A stretch of 64,000 nucleotides of DNA. It comes from Cliona cf. orientalis (taxonomy: Eukaryota; Porifera; Demospongiae; Clionaida; Clionaidae). The stretch lies in NCBI GenBank assembly GCA_963930775.1, contig OZ005690.1, forward strand, positions 4,324,225 through 4,388,224, written 5' to 3'. Below are positions 19,525 through 29,430 of the stretch, piece by piece. Numbering within the stretch: the stretch's first letter is position 1; each line of letters starts with the position of its first letter. The translations under genes and the position numbers were made by a program. The notes beneath the pieces are model-generated. The model did not search any database, was not told the DNA's origin, and worked only from the letters and a program-made list of their open reading frames with translations.

Positions 19525-22350
19525 TTAATGGAGACGTTTTGGCTCCATGACAGCATAGCAAATACTTTTACTCATCTCAAAGTTCTCTTGTAGCTCTGAT
19601 ATTGAAATGTAGGCCTCGTTTTCTCCCATCTCGAGACCTGCACATAAATTGAAAGGATATGTAAATTTTGAGTATAATAAGTGTTAGATTTAACAATGAA
19701 AGTAAAGGTTGGAAATATCTAACTATTAGCAAGTTACCTGGCATTGCAGTGTAGGCCTCGTTTTCTCTCATCTCGAGAACTGCTTGACAAAGGATATATC
19801 TAGCTCTTGTTATACTCAAAATTAACAAATAATATTATGTTAATTTTGAGTATAACAAGAGCTAGACTTAGCAATGAAAGTAAAGGTTGGAAGTATATAA
19901 TAGCTATTAGCAAGTTACCTGGCATTGCAGTGTAGGCCTCGTTTTCCCTCATTTCAAGACCTACACAGAAGTTGACAATTACATTCAATATCCAGAATTT
20001 AATAGACTAAGTGAAGAAGTATGCTGGAAATTCATTGACAAGATACCTGGCATTTTCGTTGAAACTTCATATACAATGTTGTTTTCCATCTTGAAACTGC
20101 TTTCTTTTAAGTCGTCATAATTATTATCATAAGAATCTGCATGATGGTATTATTTATATTAGTTGTAGCATTAACCTTTACAGGGTTTCATCCAGTGGTG
20201 GGGACAGGGGGGAAGCTTCCCCTCCAAATTCCCTAGCTTCCCCCCCTAAATATTTGACTTTAATTAAATTAAGCATCAGTAAATCACCAAATAAAATCAC
20301 TAGCATTTGAAAATTATCTGAAACAATATGGAAGAATTAAAGAAATTCTCCTAAATACGTCCCAAGGAACTTGGCGTGCTGAATACGCCCACTCATTTAT
20401 CGTGCTTCCACCCCAAATTTTTGTCGCTGGATGAAACCCTGCTTTACCTAAACTCAATAAATTTTATGGAGTTAATAAATTGTACCAATGATCTATCTAA
20501 TAATTATAGAAGCCCAAAAGTATACTTTTCCAAAAATTTAATTGCAATGAATTTTGTGCAAAGGGTGGACATTCAATTAATTTTGATGATTCTATGAAAA
20601 CAGCTACAAGCATGCATAAAAGTATGTATGGTATTATGCTTGAACGTGTATTAATATGGCAAAAGGACCATGCAGAACAGTACGAAAAAAGGGATTTTGC
20701 AGGTGTATTCGTAATAATTTTATGTATTGTGTACAATTAACTTAAAGATCTTCAGTGCCATGATCTTTGGTGTATCCCAACACTATCAATGTCCAAGACA
20801 TACTATAATTTTTCAACATGACTGTCACATTATTATAATTTATTGCCCATTTTTATTTACCCTTTGATTGGCGAGAGGTTTTTGCTCCAATTTTTGTCCT
20901 CCAACAGTGCACTATAAAGGCAACCACTGACAACAACACCACCACCAGGAGGGAAATGGAAACGACTATTCCGGCAATGGCTCCTACAGGAACACCTTTT
21001 GTTTGTAAATCTGCATAATAAAAAAATATATTATGTCGAGTATTATAATATACCTAGAATCTGATGTGATTGTAACTAACTTCTTATCTGAATCACCTTT
21101 TGGAACTGGCTGGTGAGTGGAAGTGGCGGTAAAAGGATTAGAGGAATAAGTGATGAAATCCTCTGAGCCAATTTGTATGTCACACCGTGCTCCAGTAAAC
21201 CCAGGGACACACTGAGAACAATCTGTGGCTGTGAAATTCTCAGCACAAACTGCTCTTAATGTGAGATCCATTGTTAGCAAACCATATATGCCAGTGTAGT
21301 TCATCCTCACTGACGCTTTTCCCACGGTAAGGTTGTGGTTGACAAAGAGAGTGTCCACCAGATCATCAGCATTGCCGAGATTTGTATCATTATCCACAGC
21401 ATTGATAAACAGTTGGACTCCCTGCAAAATTAATGATTATGATACTAAGCTTGTTTAATTTATTATTTATCTTATTAAAGTATCAACAGCTATATGCTTG
21501 CAGACAATAATACAGTCACTGTTAGCTACCAGCTGATACCAGTATAGATAGACTTATAAGATCAGATCCATATGGCATGGATGAGATATGAGCTGAATCA
21601 GATTTGAGCTGTATATAGCTACATTTGTTCATACCATGCATTCCTATATTGTAGCACCCACCCATGCATAATAATATTATATAGGCTAAGTATTATGTGA
21701 ACATAATTGCACGATGGCCATGAATACTGTCAGGAGTTAAATGCATGGTTAGCCTCATTCCCAGGTCCCCCCCTCCCCCCCCCCCCCCCCCCCCCCCATA
21801 GCTCCTCTTTGTTCAGTGTATCATATTATACACGACATCGTGATTTTATGGGAATAAGGCTAGTACTAGTTCAAGATTACACAATGACCATGTATACTGT
21901 CAAGCATGTATTACATTATTATACCGGTATGTGCTTGCATTACACATGTCATACATGATACACTTGGGACTCATTATAGTGATAGATTATTTATTAGGTT
22001 ACATTCCAATCATCAGTCAGTCCAGGTAGGATCAGTGGGTTGTCTAAGCCAAGTACTCTACTCTGAGAGAAATCAACGAAGCCATCATCACGGTTGGAAT
22101 TGGATACTACGTATCCCGAGTAGTTAGTACATCCTCCAGCTCTCTCCTCCTTGCTACCGAGTGGTCTTAGACAGTAGTCAAAGTAGGTATCACACAAGAA
22201 ATTGCTGCATTCTGTCGTATTGTGGCGATCACAACAGCCATATGGATCCGGAGTTCGACTGAACACACAATCTTTGCATGTTCCTGTTGGGTTGCTGTAG
22301 CCATGGAGCCTCACCTCAAGAAAGTATAGACCTCCAGTAGATGAAATTAC
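19525..22350 (-). CDS. Delta/Jagged-like single-pass receptor, copy A (5' exon not found, one splice donor lost)
   Basis: Minus-strand exons: 22350-22003, 21421-21088, 21010-20861, 20136-20047, 19960-19919, 19779-19738 and 19637-19525 (stop TAA). Exon 1 resembles the MNNL domain of Notch ligands (FLEVRLHGYSNPTGTCKDC, then CDTYFDYCLRPLGS, then LILPGL). Exon 2 ends in a shortened DSL/EGF-like motif, C-x7-C-x2-C-x8-C. Exon 3 encodes one transmembrane helix (GAIAGIVVSISLLVVV). The tail has YDDL, YEVS, two YTAM, YISI and YAVM; YxxM is the known binding motif for PI3K-type SH2 domains. All tail introns are phase 1. The donor of exon 2 reads AG|AT where copy B has AG|GT, so normal splicing to the membrane exon is probably lost. 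A signal-peptide exon is expected upstream but was not identified. Confidence 0.65.
19738..19960 (-). repeat. Tandem 42-bp tail exons, each encoding one YxxM motif
   Basis: Exons 19960-19919 and 19779-19738 both encode (G/V)LEMRENEAYTAMPG, are exactly 42 bp, and are symmetric (phase 1-1). Their flanking intron sequence, including AATGAAAGTAAAGGTTGGAA, is repeated with a period of about 180 bp. The start of the last exon (GLEMGENEAY) is homologous, so the microexons look like duplicates of its 5' part. Confidence 0.7.
19800..19865. repeat. Perfect hairpin, 28-bp arms
   Basis: The segment 19800-19827 is the exact reverse complement of 19838-19865, with a 10-nt spacer. Copy B at the same place has only the right arm (about 43478-43498). 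Confidence 0.75.
20181..20441. mobile_element. hAT-like MITE, TIR CAGGGTTTCATCCAG (copy A only)
   Basis: A 261-bp block with 15-bp perfect inverted ends, CAGGGTTTCATCCAG and CTGGATGAAACCCTG, flanked by CTTTA on both sides. Copy B near 47015 lacks it. No coding capacity. The CAGGG start is hAT-like, although hAT elements usually make 8-bp duplications. Confidence 0.65.
21422..22002. other. Intron of receptor copy A, with poly-C tract
   Basis: Contains a C-homopolymer-rich tract at about 21767-21800. No other feature was seen. The corresponding intron of copy B holds a 2.5-kb fold-back element instead. Confidence 0.45.
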
Positions 22351-22352
22351 CT

Positions 22353-23115
22353 AAAATATAAAATTATAAACTCACCAAAATTAATGCTTGCAGTTTATTA
22401 GTATTAATTGGGCCATATTTTAGGATCAAGTAAGTATAACCATGTAGCTGTCTTTTAAATATCCTAAGCTCTTCCATGTACGTAGTTATTGAAGCAGTAT
22501 ACGTTTAGAATCCAGAATAGGCCAGAAATCAGTGCTCCTTGATTCATTTCTCGATCTTCTTATAGCTTTGGACTGAATCAGATCTAGTTACAAGCTGTAA
22601 AGTAGACTTGTAGCTGATGGTCTGAATTCTGAGCTGGTATTTATTTTATACTAGACTTTGTTTCCTGTATGACTATTAATGGTAATAGCATGGCACTATC
22701 ACATGCTGAGTATCAGTTCTGAGGTGTGTGACCGTTTTACTGCAGGGGTATTCGTAGAATATAGTATAAATGTGCATGTAATTTTATCTAGATCCAATAA
22801 TAAGTTAACAATCCAGGCTTTGTTCCCATTCTATTCAGCTCAACCATCGACTATAAGCTTACTCTGGAATGTCATTACTAGAATGACATATTCAATGCTG
22901 CATAATTAGGCAGCTAACTCAATGTTGACATTCCTGTGACCTATTTCCTAACTATATCCTTGTTTAGTAGTTGCATATTATAATCTGGACATTAGTCCCT
23001 ATGCCACATGCCTATCTAGATTTCAAGTGTAAGAGGCTCATGTGCTGATATGCAGTATAATTCTGATTAAACTTCGCTTCAGTATTTTTATTGTGCAGCA
23101 TTAAGTTAAATGCTG
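22353..23115. other. Spacer upstream of receptor copy A
   Basis: Alignable to 52114-53640 of copy B apart from an insertion there. A signal-peptide exon for the receptor was sought on the minus strand and not found. Confidence 0.4.
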
Positions 23116-23118
23116 ACA

Positions 23119-23442
23119 CAAAGTCATCTTCATGGTGCAACCTCCCCACTCGAGCAGGCTATCAAGATCTGACACTCTGCTCTGCCCATTTGCTAGAACA
23201 AATTATTATTTCCACTCTTTTGTACCTAGTGCTATCAGAGCATGGAACTCCCTTGACGAACTTCAGATTGCAGCTGATAGTCTCCAGTCATTCAAGAAAA
23301 GTATCGTGTGATGTTCATTGTGTCTGTTTAATTTTTGTCATTAGTTCAGTACGTTAATTAACTGGGTGCATACTAGATTAGTTTTATACTATTATGTATC
23401 CATTGCATATCTACTGCATAAAGTATTATAGACAAAAAAAAG
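23119..23442 (+). mobile_element. 5'-truncated LINE tail (copy A only)
   Basis: One frame reads ARTNYYFHSFVPSAIRAWNS, the characteristic C-terminal end of non-LTR retrotransposon reverse transcriptase proteins, then a short 3' tail ending in an A-rich run (ACAAAAAAAAG). Copy B at about 53640 reads straight across (GACACAAAGTTAATTAACAC), so this is an insertion after the duplication. The clade (CR1, L2 or RTE) cannot be assigned from so little. Confidence 0.65.
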
Positions 23443-24030
23443 TTAACACTAGCTGACCTGCTGGGGGACTGGAGTGAGGTATAGATCTAGAGTCTAGTAC
23501 CAGGTTACCGACCTAATTAGCTAATTATTTTCTAGAAAGACCTTTAAATTTACGTGTGTGCATGCATGTATGTGTACGTATGTATCTGTTCCGTGTAACA
23601 TTGCACATGAGATAGTTGGTAATACTGAGACTTAGTAGTTGTAGTTGTGAGTGTACTTGTATCAAACATGATATTATACAGCGGATTACACATAGTACTA
23701 CTGTTACTCCATATATAAAACAAGCTATAATATAATACATGTAAGCTAGTGGTGACTCAAAATAATATCTGTCCTTTCAGAATGGCAGCCAGATTAAGGC
23801 CACAAGCAGCGTAAGGGTGCATCTCCCCCAAAACTCCCCCCCCCCTCCTCCTCAGCCCTCCCCTTCAGTCAGTATAGCCAACTCTGGGTTACTAGTGGCG
23901 ATGAAAACCATCTGTGTAGGGCGAGCCTTCATGCAAGTCAAAAGATTCATTCGAGGATTCATCATGCTCATGGTATAGACTACCATCATGATCACATGCA
24001 TGCCATTGGCGGTATGGAGCTGGTGCAGTG

Positions 24031-24514
24031 GCGTCTCTAGGTAGTTTCTACCTGGGTGCAAGCTAGTAAACAAAGAAAATGCATGAATGTACAAGGATAT
24101 TAACTGATATTTACAACAGCATAATATTTCCTACTGCAGTAATAGCGTAAGAGGTACTATTCCATGTAGACAGTTTAGATACTGTCTATGGCAGTGTAGT
24201 AAAATTTTACGGAAAAAGAATGTACAGTGAGTGGGTTAACATCTTGAGGATAGGCAAACAACAAAACTACACATGCATGTATGCACCATAATAAATGAAT
24301 AGTGGACGTCACTACTTGGTATTATAGTGATATCTGCATATGTGGCAAAATGTAGTGACCATTACTACATTTTGCCACAGATGTCACTACCAAGTAGTGA
24401 TATTCACTTTCATTTTTTTACGGAGTGTGGCGGGGACACAGGTGTATAGATTTGGTGCAGATGAACCCAGATGCACCCCCTGGCGACACCACTGGGCTGG
24501 TACCCCGGACTACA
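24031..24514. mobile_element. hAT-like MITE with internal palindrome (copy A)
   Basis: Ends CAGTGGCGTCTCTAGG and, inverted, CAGTGGTGTCGCCAGG. Flanks are AGCTGGTG and GGCTGGTA (6 of 8 bases identical, an eroded 8-bp duplication). A near-perfect hairpin centred near 24360 pairs GGCAAAATGTAGT with ACTACATTTTGCC. Present also in copy B. Confidence 0.6.
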
Positions 24515-24721
24515 GCACCATATCAGTCAGTTGCATGAATTAAGTCCTTAGTACCTCAACATAGGACTAGCTACTAGCTACGTATCATGAGTCCAAGTAC
24601 CTGTATATACTGAGCCAGGGGACAAGCCTCTGGCATGCAGTGACCATCATGCTCAGGAAGTAGATGTTAGTTGTGTACCTGAATCTTGCTAGGGTGGTCC
24701 AGCACTCATGCACCCTTCCAG

Positions 24722-24902
24722 TATCATATCTTTGCCTACAGGTACAGATCATCTGCCAAATTGTCATTCAGATCGTGAGTGTTTGACAGTGCATGTACAA
24801 GAACATGAACTTCAAGACATTCCTGCTAAACTCATTGAACTCTATCATAGAGTTGGTATAGACTCTATAAGTAGGGATGGCCCGGATATGCCATATATGT
24901 AA
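24722..24902 (+). other. Candidate orphan terminal exon, unknown product
   Basis: After a CTACAG acceptor, a frame encodes about 55 residues (containing SDRECLTVHVQEHELQD and DGPDMPYM) to a TAA. In copy B (from 54961) a 4-bp deletion (GCAT) breaks this frame. No family was recognised. It could be a real last exon or a repeat-derived frame. Confidence 0.25.
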
Positions 24903-25249
24903 TACAAAACAAAAATGTTAATAACTCAGAACGACTTGAATTTTAAGATTTTTAACTTTCATATTCGTGATCTACGCCAAAATATCTATCTATCAAGCCC
25001 CTACACATCAATGAAAACAATCAGATACACCTGAACCAGCCGTTTTCAAGTTTGTAAAATAAAGTGCAATTCCTCATTCTTCTTTCTTTCATGATTCTTA
25101 TCCAGGGCTAGCTCAAGACTAGCGTGACTTCTCACCTTAGCTATAAATCTACTCCATTTTGTTGAGCGTAGGTCCACGGATTTGCTTTAAGAGTCTGTTT
25201 AAAGAACTGGTCAGCTAGCCATGAACAACTTTATAATCAAAGGAATGTT

Positions 25250-25500
25250 CCCCCTCTATCGGCCAGGCATACTAATGCAGTTAAGTCTCTGCCACTTTTT
25301 AAGTTGGTCTACCTGGATCCCCTATCATTCGTTACTAACAGCAGGCATTCTCACGTTCAACAACTGCAAGACATTCACTGCAGGACAGCTCAATTCCAGC
25401 ATTCTTTCTTTCCTGGGACTATTGCTCAGTGGAATTCCCTGCCGCATTATGTTCTATCTTCTGGCACCTTCCCTCCCCTGTTCTAAATCTCGTTTACAAT
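25250..25500 (+). mobile_element. LINE 3' end remnant (copy A)
   Basis: A frame reads CRTAQFQHSFFPGTIAQWNS then LPHYVLSSGTF, matching the C-terminal pattern of non-LTR reverse transcriptases (SFFPRTI-x-x-WN-x-LP). The same remnant is at 55485-55735, so it predates the duplication. Confidence 0.6.
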
Positions 25501-25570
25501 AATCTTTTAGTTTATTTTATCTGTTTACCTACTTGTTGCGTGCTTGTAGCCCTTTCAGTGGCCAGTTACT

Positions 25571-25745
25571 ATCGGGAAGAGGAGAGTGCAGGGGTACATT
25601 CTTTCTTGCCAGTTAAGCAGGGAGAGAAGAGTGCAGGGGTACACTCTTTCTTTCCAGTATTAGTTAGACTCGGGAGAGCAATAGTGTGGGGGTATACTCT
25701 TTCTTGCTTGTTAGTAAGCAGGGAGAGAAGAGTGCAGGGGTACAA
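25571..25745. repeat. Minisatellite with GAGAGTGCAGGGGTAC units
   Basis: Four diverged units of about 45-60 bp share GGGAGAGAAGAGTGCAGGGG and CACTCTTTCTT. They lie just after the LINE remnant and recur in copy B at about 55805-55985. Confidence 0.55.
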
Positions 25746-25889
25746 TGACAACCCTGCGCGCGCTGACATGCGCAGTGAAATCAGTAATTAATTGGAAGCG
25801 CGTGCTGACATGCGCAGTGGCGCAGACGAGCGTTATTTGGAGCGAGGGCATGCAAGTGACGTCTTCATGGACCCACAAGAAACTTGTTA

Positions 25890-26760
25890 GACCATCATCA
25901 ATGATGAACCAACACTCATCCACTGGCTCCAGACCAAGATCTAGAACCTTCTTGCACCAGACATGACATGCCCTAAGTGTGGCAGTCAGTGTCATATGGT
26001 GCAGAGGCGCAGCTCTTTAAGGTACCATTAAATTGCGTGGGCGTGAGGTGGGGGATATGACACCTAAACCACATCAAAGTCATTAGTGAGGTGCATGTTG
26101 TGTAACCACGCCCTTTTAATTGCACAGGTCTCAGGGGTGTGGCTGCTAGAGCCGGAAGTGTTCATTTAATATCCTCCATGGACCGGAAGCCGAGCCGGAA
26201 GGGAGGGGCCAGGCCACGCCCAAAACAGCCCCACCCTGTTCCCCAAGGACCACCATTCTCAATCAAGTGCCTACTAACCACCGGATGTCCACCGGAAGCC
26301 CACAATCAATCCCAATTAAAACACACAGCTTCCTCAAGGCCAAAACACACACAAACACTTGGAGGCCGTTCTGCCACACCGCCCACGCAAGAGCTCACCT
26401 CATTTCCTGTGTGGGCGGAGTAACAACACGTCATCGCAACCACATCCGCTTCAAACCATCGTCAGCTTCCGTCCAGCCGTACAGGCCCCTCGATCGCACC
26501 GCCGTACAGTGCCTCATTAACAGACATGGCCTCACCTTTGACCTCCTGCCACGCCCCCAAAGCCTCCCCGCGGGGTTCAAAGGTCACCACCGCTTCCGGG
26601 ACACGCCCACCTATCGCCGAGGCCAAGTCCCAGGCGCCGATGTCCAAGCACTGGCCCGTGAAGCCACGCCCAATCGGAAGCAATAAAACCTGCATTAATG
26701 CACACGCACACACTCCACACAGTGCCAGGAACACGCCCACACGCTTAATTAGGCCTAATA

Positions 26761-26796
<36 letters not shown>

Positions 26797-27852
26797 TCGT
26801 TGCGGTTAATAGTTAAGAACGAATGCTTTGATCTTGCTTTGATGTGGGCAATTACCGGCCTTTTCTTCAGGGGCCACTTCCGGTCGCTAATTACACGCGC
26901 ATAATCATCCCTGGCCGATTCTGGACACGCCCACCTTCGACCAAAAGCACTCGTATGGCCTCTTCGGCCACGCCCCTTCACGATTCGCTAATTGAATTAG
27001 CCATTCCTGACGCTCACGCCCACGCAATTAAATGGTACCTTAATACTCTTGGAGGTGCCCCACCAAAGGCTGCCAGGCGATCAAGAGCATCAGAGAAGGC
27101 AGTTTCTTTGCCAGGAGTCACCTAGGGCTAGATGTTATAGTGGAATTAATGTGCTTTTGGAGTAAGCAGGTGAGGTCATCATTACTACAATTCATAATAC
27201 ATATCATTATGCCATGATTACCTCCATATACTTAGGAGCGTGTGACAGATGTAGCTATATAGAGAGACTCAGTGGGGCATCGGCGAGAGTGACGGTTGAC
27301 TGGTTCAATTTTTGTAGGGATGTCTGCGCCCAATACTTCCTTGACCACCCAATTGTCATTGGAGGGCCTGGAACAGTGGTGGAGATTGATGAAAGTAAGT
27401 TTGGGAAGAGAAAATATAACAGGGGGAGGACGGTGGATGGGTACTGGGTTTTTGGAGGAATCAAGCGTGGCACAACCAAATCATCCATGGTTGTTGTTGA
27501 GGATACGAGCGCTGCAACCCTGATCCCAATAATTCAGCGCTACATCCGACCAGGCAGTGTCATAATCTCTGATTAGTGGCGAGCTTACAGCACGCTATTT
27601 TCGCTTGGTTACACTCATCAGACAGTGAACCACTCCCGTAACTTTTTGGACCCAAGCACAGGTGCACACACAAACAGCATTAAAGGCTACTGGTCCTGTG
27701 TAAAGAGACGGATGAGAAGACAAGGGGTGATGAATACCACCAATGACCTCTTCCCAACTTATTTATTGGAAAGCTTGTGGAGGAAACGCTTCTGTGGAGA
27801 GGATCTTTTTGAAAAATTATTTAGTTGTATAAGTGAACAATACCCACTATAG
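25890..27852 (+). pseudogene. Merlin-type transposase, copy A, interrupted by a MITE
   Basis: The N-terminal part has a zinc-ribbon start (DMTCPKCGSQCHMVQRRSS, ending at 26016), then a 1-kb MITE. The frame resumes with FFARSHLGLDVIVELMYFWS up to 27171, followed by a GTGAGG...TTAG intron and the DDE domain from about 27233. Family motifs seen are VVEIDESKFGKRK (first Asp), VIISD (second Asp) and NHSRNFLDPSTGA. The acidic residue expected in the I-E-x-x-W motif reads N-S-I-K-G-Y-W. A TAG follows the second Asp (27574), where Merlin proteins have a sense codon, and the start of exon 2 is also frameshifted. Related to bacterial IS1595/ISXO2 transposases. Dead. Confidence 0.8.
26021..27039. mobile_element. 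TTAA-flanked non-autonomous DNA transposon (copy A only)
   Basis: A 1019-bp element with inverted ends beginning GGTACCATTAAATTGCGTGG (one mismatch in 27 bases between ends) and TTAA on both sides (26017-26020, 27040-27043). TTAA targets are typical of piggyBac and Kolobok families. The body is GC-rich, with many CACGCCC words and a T-run of about 32 near 26764-26796. It encodes no transposase. It interrupts the Merlin gene. Confidence 0.8.
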
Positions 27853-28362
27853 ATTACATGTACTTTAACAACATTCACTTGACTTTCTGTCTCTTGATCA
27901 TCCCACTCTTTAATAATCGTTTGGCGTTAATTGGAATGAGGTGAGTGTATTTGGAGCGAAGGCATGCAAATCCAAAAGTTTTAATGTAGTGCTGTAAAGC
28001 TGTGAAATTCCGACTGCGGTAGTACCTAAAAGTAAATGTAACCGAATTGACAAGCAACGAAGCCACACTCATGCAAATGACGATGAGGTAGTTGAGTATA
28101 CATAGTGGTGCGATGTGTACATGTGTATAACAAGCACACCCTTACCCTTATTGGTTCCCATATTTATAGTATGGTTATGTATGTTAACTGGTTTAAAATT
28201 TTTTTGCTTTGATAGATAAAATTAATATCTAGCAATAAAAAAGTGAGATTGTTTCAAGAAGTGTGTGGGGGGGGGGGGGGGGGGGAGAAAGCCTATATTT
28301 GGTGTTCATTTAAGAATTTCTGAATATTTGATGTATTTGTATTTCTCTCTCTTTCTGCACAG

Positions 28363-28402
28363 TTGTTAGGTGATGTGAAGCTTGAAGACGAGTCAATAGA
28401 AG
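28363..28402 (+). other. Candidate small orphan exon (LLGDVKLEDESIE)
   Basis: A 40-bp open stretch between a pyrimidine-rich CACAG acceptor and GGTTCGTAAG. It is repeated in copy B at about 57855-57894 (acceptor ATAG). Phase does not match the most natural reading of the next candidate exon, so linkage is uncertain. Confidence 0.25.
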
Positions 28403-28696
28403 GTTCGTAAGTAGCGCAAGTTTTGAGTTTCTTTTCCTTTAATTTTCTTTTTTTCAGAATCACTGGTAATCCAAGATTTCAGACATGCATGCTCTATTGT
28501 AGTTTGACTTTTCAGTTTTACAATCATTGCTATGCATACTCAATGTGTGTTGATAAGGAGTTGTATGTGCATAAATAAGTATGGAATATACTCTGGAATG
28601 AAGATGCCTCCTTTAGTCAGAACAATATGCATGGTCCAGGCTACATAAGACAAGTGTACAATCTTAACAGTGTATGATTATTTCTTCTCATTATAG

Positions 28697-28834
28697 CCTG
28701 GAATTGGGGGGCTTCCTCCTCGTCTGAGCAGTGCAATGGACTAGATGAAGGGGATGGGTATGGCTCCACACCTAAACCCCACCTTCCTTTAGGAGATGGC
28801 TGCACAGGGCAATGCTGGAGCCAAGCAGAACATG
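28697..28834 (+). pseudogene. Gly/Met-rich orphan exon, copy A, two nonsense codons
   Basis: Between TTATAG and ATG|GTAAGC a 138-bp frame reads PGIGGLPPRLSSAMD, stop, MKGMGMAPHLNPTFL, stop, EMAAQGNAGAKQNM. Copy B (58192-58329) has CAG codons at both stop positions and is fully open. The composition resembles RNA-binding or transcription-cofactor low-complexity exons. Both changes are C to T. No parent gene was identified. Confidence 0.45.
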
Positions 28835-29430
28835 GTAAGCAATAAAAAATGTGTAATTTACTGTATTTGTAAAAATTACCATATAGCTGGAAAATTTTTT
28901 TTCGAATTTCACCGTCTGCTTTCATTGGCAAAGATGGATCTGTCAATTTTATTCCTTTGTTAATTGCATAGAGGATGTGGCGACCTTTACTATTATTGGT
29001 GAAAATGTTTCTGTGATACAAATGTAGCTGGGCTTGGCGAGTTAGTTGTGATGCTACTTGTACTTGCTACTTGTACTTGGTACTTAATAGTAGCGTACTC
29101 TCCCCCCCCCCCCCCCCCCCAAACGTTCATAATTAAACTCTCACAGATATCCGGAAAATAGCCAAAATTTTGCCCCTTAATATTATTATATTTCACAAAT
29201 CATGGAAGAAATTTTTTCAACGATATTCGTCCTAAGTCTTAGATGTTTTGCAGCCCTACATGTACAGTCCATATACACATTATTAACTACATATGTATGT
29301 ATCAAAAGTTTAAGTGCTATAGTTCAGTATTCTGCCTAATTAGGTCTTGAAGCTCCTACCCACTACTTTTGATGTACCAAAAGTTTAAAAGTCCAACAAT
29401 AATTGTATATACATGTTCAGTTAATTCTGT
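28835..29430. other. Spacer with poly-C run
   Basis: A C-run at about 29101-29120 is shared with copy B. No exon was recognised up to the end of the minus-strand gene at 29431. Confidence 0.4.

Noticed and set aside
21080..21100. Minor-spliceosome AT-AC intron explaining the AT donor in receptor copy A
   Set aside because: The donor reads ATAAG, not the ATATCC consensus, and the acceptor is a normal CAG used with GT in copy B.
26139..26816. Overlapping Pro/Arg-rich frames on both strands
   Set aside because: They lie wholly inside the TTAA-flanked element, arise from its GC-rich CACGCCC text, and have no transposase features.
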